NCBI GenBank assembly: GCA_903926385.1
Contig: CAIYIS010000082.1
Location: 1 to 43,543, forward strand
Reading direction: 5' to 3'
Source: an uncultured Bacteroidota bacterium
Lineage (GTDB): Bacteria > Bacteroidota > Bacteroidia > 2-12-FULL-35-15
Length of the DNA: 43,543 bases
Under the pieces are notes generated by a model that saw only the letters and a program-made list of their open reading frames with translations, had not been told where the DNA came from and did no database searches. Below are positions 43,408-43,543 of the stretch, one piece after another. Position 1 is the stretch's first letter. The number at the start of each line of letters is the position of its first letter. The position numbers were made by a program, and so were the translations under genes.

Positions 43408-43543
43408 CTAAGGCAAAAACCGCGAACGCACGTCTCTATCATCCTTTACGCGTAATTTTTTCAGAACATTTAGGCAATGCGTATCCACTGTTTTCTTATC
43501 TACAATCACATGTATCCTTTTAAACAACTGAGCGCCCATCTTA
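43408..43543 (-). CDS. C-terminal end of a LuxR-type HTH regulator (partial)
   Basis: 44 residues run in from the window edge to a TAG at 43408-43410. QLFKRIHVIVDKKTVDTHCL then NVLKKLRVKDDRDV matches the end of a LuxR/GerE HTH, whose recognition helix starts at K-T-V-x-x-H. The N-terminal part (receiver or other sensor) is outside the window. It is upstream of array 3, as the HTH gene at 19864-20304 is upstream of array 2. Confidence 0.65.
   Translation of the reverse strand, partial: KMGAQLFKRIHVIVDKKTVDTHCLNVLKKLRVKDDRDVRSRFLP

Overview
The window looks like chromosomal DNA of a moderately AT-rich member of the Bacteroidota. Evidence: two proteins end in recognisable type IX secretion (T9SS) C-terminal sorting domains and a third ends in a similar segment; a T9SS plug protein (DUF5103) is encoded; many genes follow a Bacteroidota-type -7 promoter box TAnnTTTG, several with TTG or TTTG exactly 15 nt upstream; and DUF1573, WG-repeat, head-GIN/DUF2807 and PKD proteins are abundant. 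I cannot fix the class or genus. I saw no tRNA, rRNA, CRISPR array, transposase or phage gene.

Layout. 1-933: non-coding, with a tandem REP-like repeat and a 16-unit 21-bp minisatellite. 934-7892: WG-repeat protein, small membrane protein, secreted protein with a sorting-like tail, M23/LysM peptidase, PLP aminotransferase, two DUF1573 paralogues. 8036-14483: valS, radA, a PKD adhesin-like T9SS cargo, tsaB. 14601-17534: TolC plus HlyD export genes. 17535-18404: a MITE-like composite repeat and a RelE-type toxin-antitoxin pair. 18612-20304: a fibronectin-like gene, a second 21-bp array and an HTH gene. 20410-28979: SBBP-repeat T9SS cargo, then a five-gene operon for a MacAB-like ABC exporter ending in an SF1 helicase, then a small WG-repeat protein. 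29012-33066: cobalamin-dependent methionine synthase (metH) behind a promoter, a SAM-I riboswitch and a terminator. 33257-37311: envelope group of PagL-like deacylase, head-GIN lipoprotein, truncated LTA-synthase-like membrane protein and T9SS plug protein. 37427-38784: mazG and acpH. 38791-41891: LytTR two-component pair, cyclophilin, BLUF photosensor. 42305-43543: a second fibronectin-like gene, a third 21-bp array and the end of a LuxR-type HTH gene.

Two patterns stand out. First, the same arrangement occurs twice on the minus strand: HTH regulator, then promoter-like box, then a 21-bp tandem array, then a ~220-residue fibronectin-like gene. The arrays differ in sequence but share the period, each unit carries its own short dyad, and both loci share an 18-nt motif (15 of 18 identical) between the HTH gene and the array. 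A third array sits at the left edge, next to sequence outside the window. Second, GC-rich palindromic REP-like elements are widespread. They occur as inverted pairs that make BIME- or MITE-like structures, between genes of operons, and apparently in frame inside the helicase and MetH genes.

How the genes fit together: TolC/HlyD and the MacAB-like cluster look like envelope export systems; the T9SS plug protein fits with the sorting-domain cargo; metH is probably switched off by S-adenosylmethionine; BLUF and LytTR proteins suggest light and envelope or signal sensing. All functions are read from motifs and family knowledge; no database search was run.
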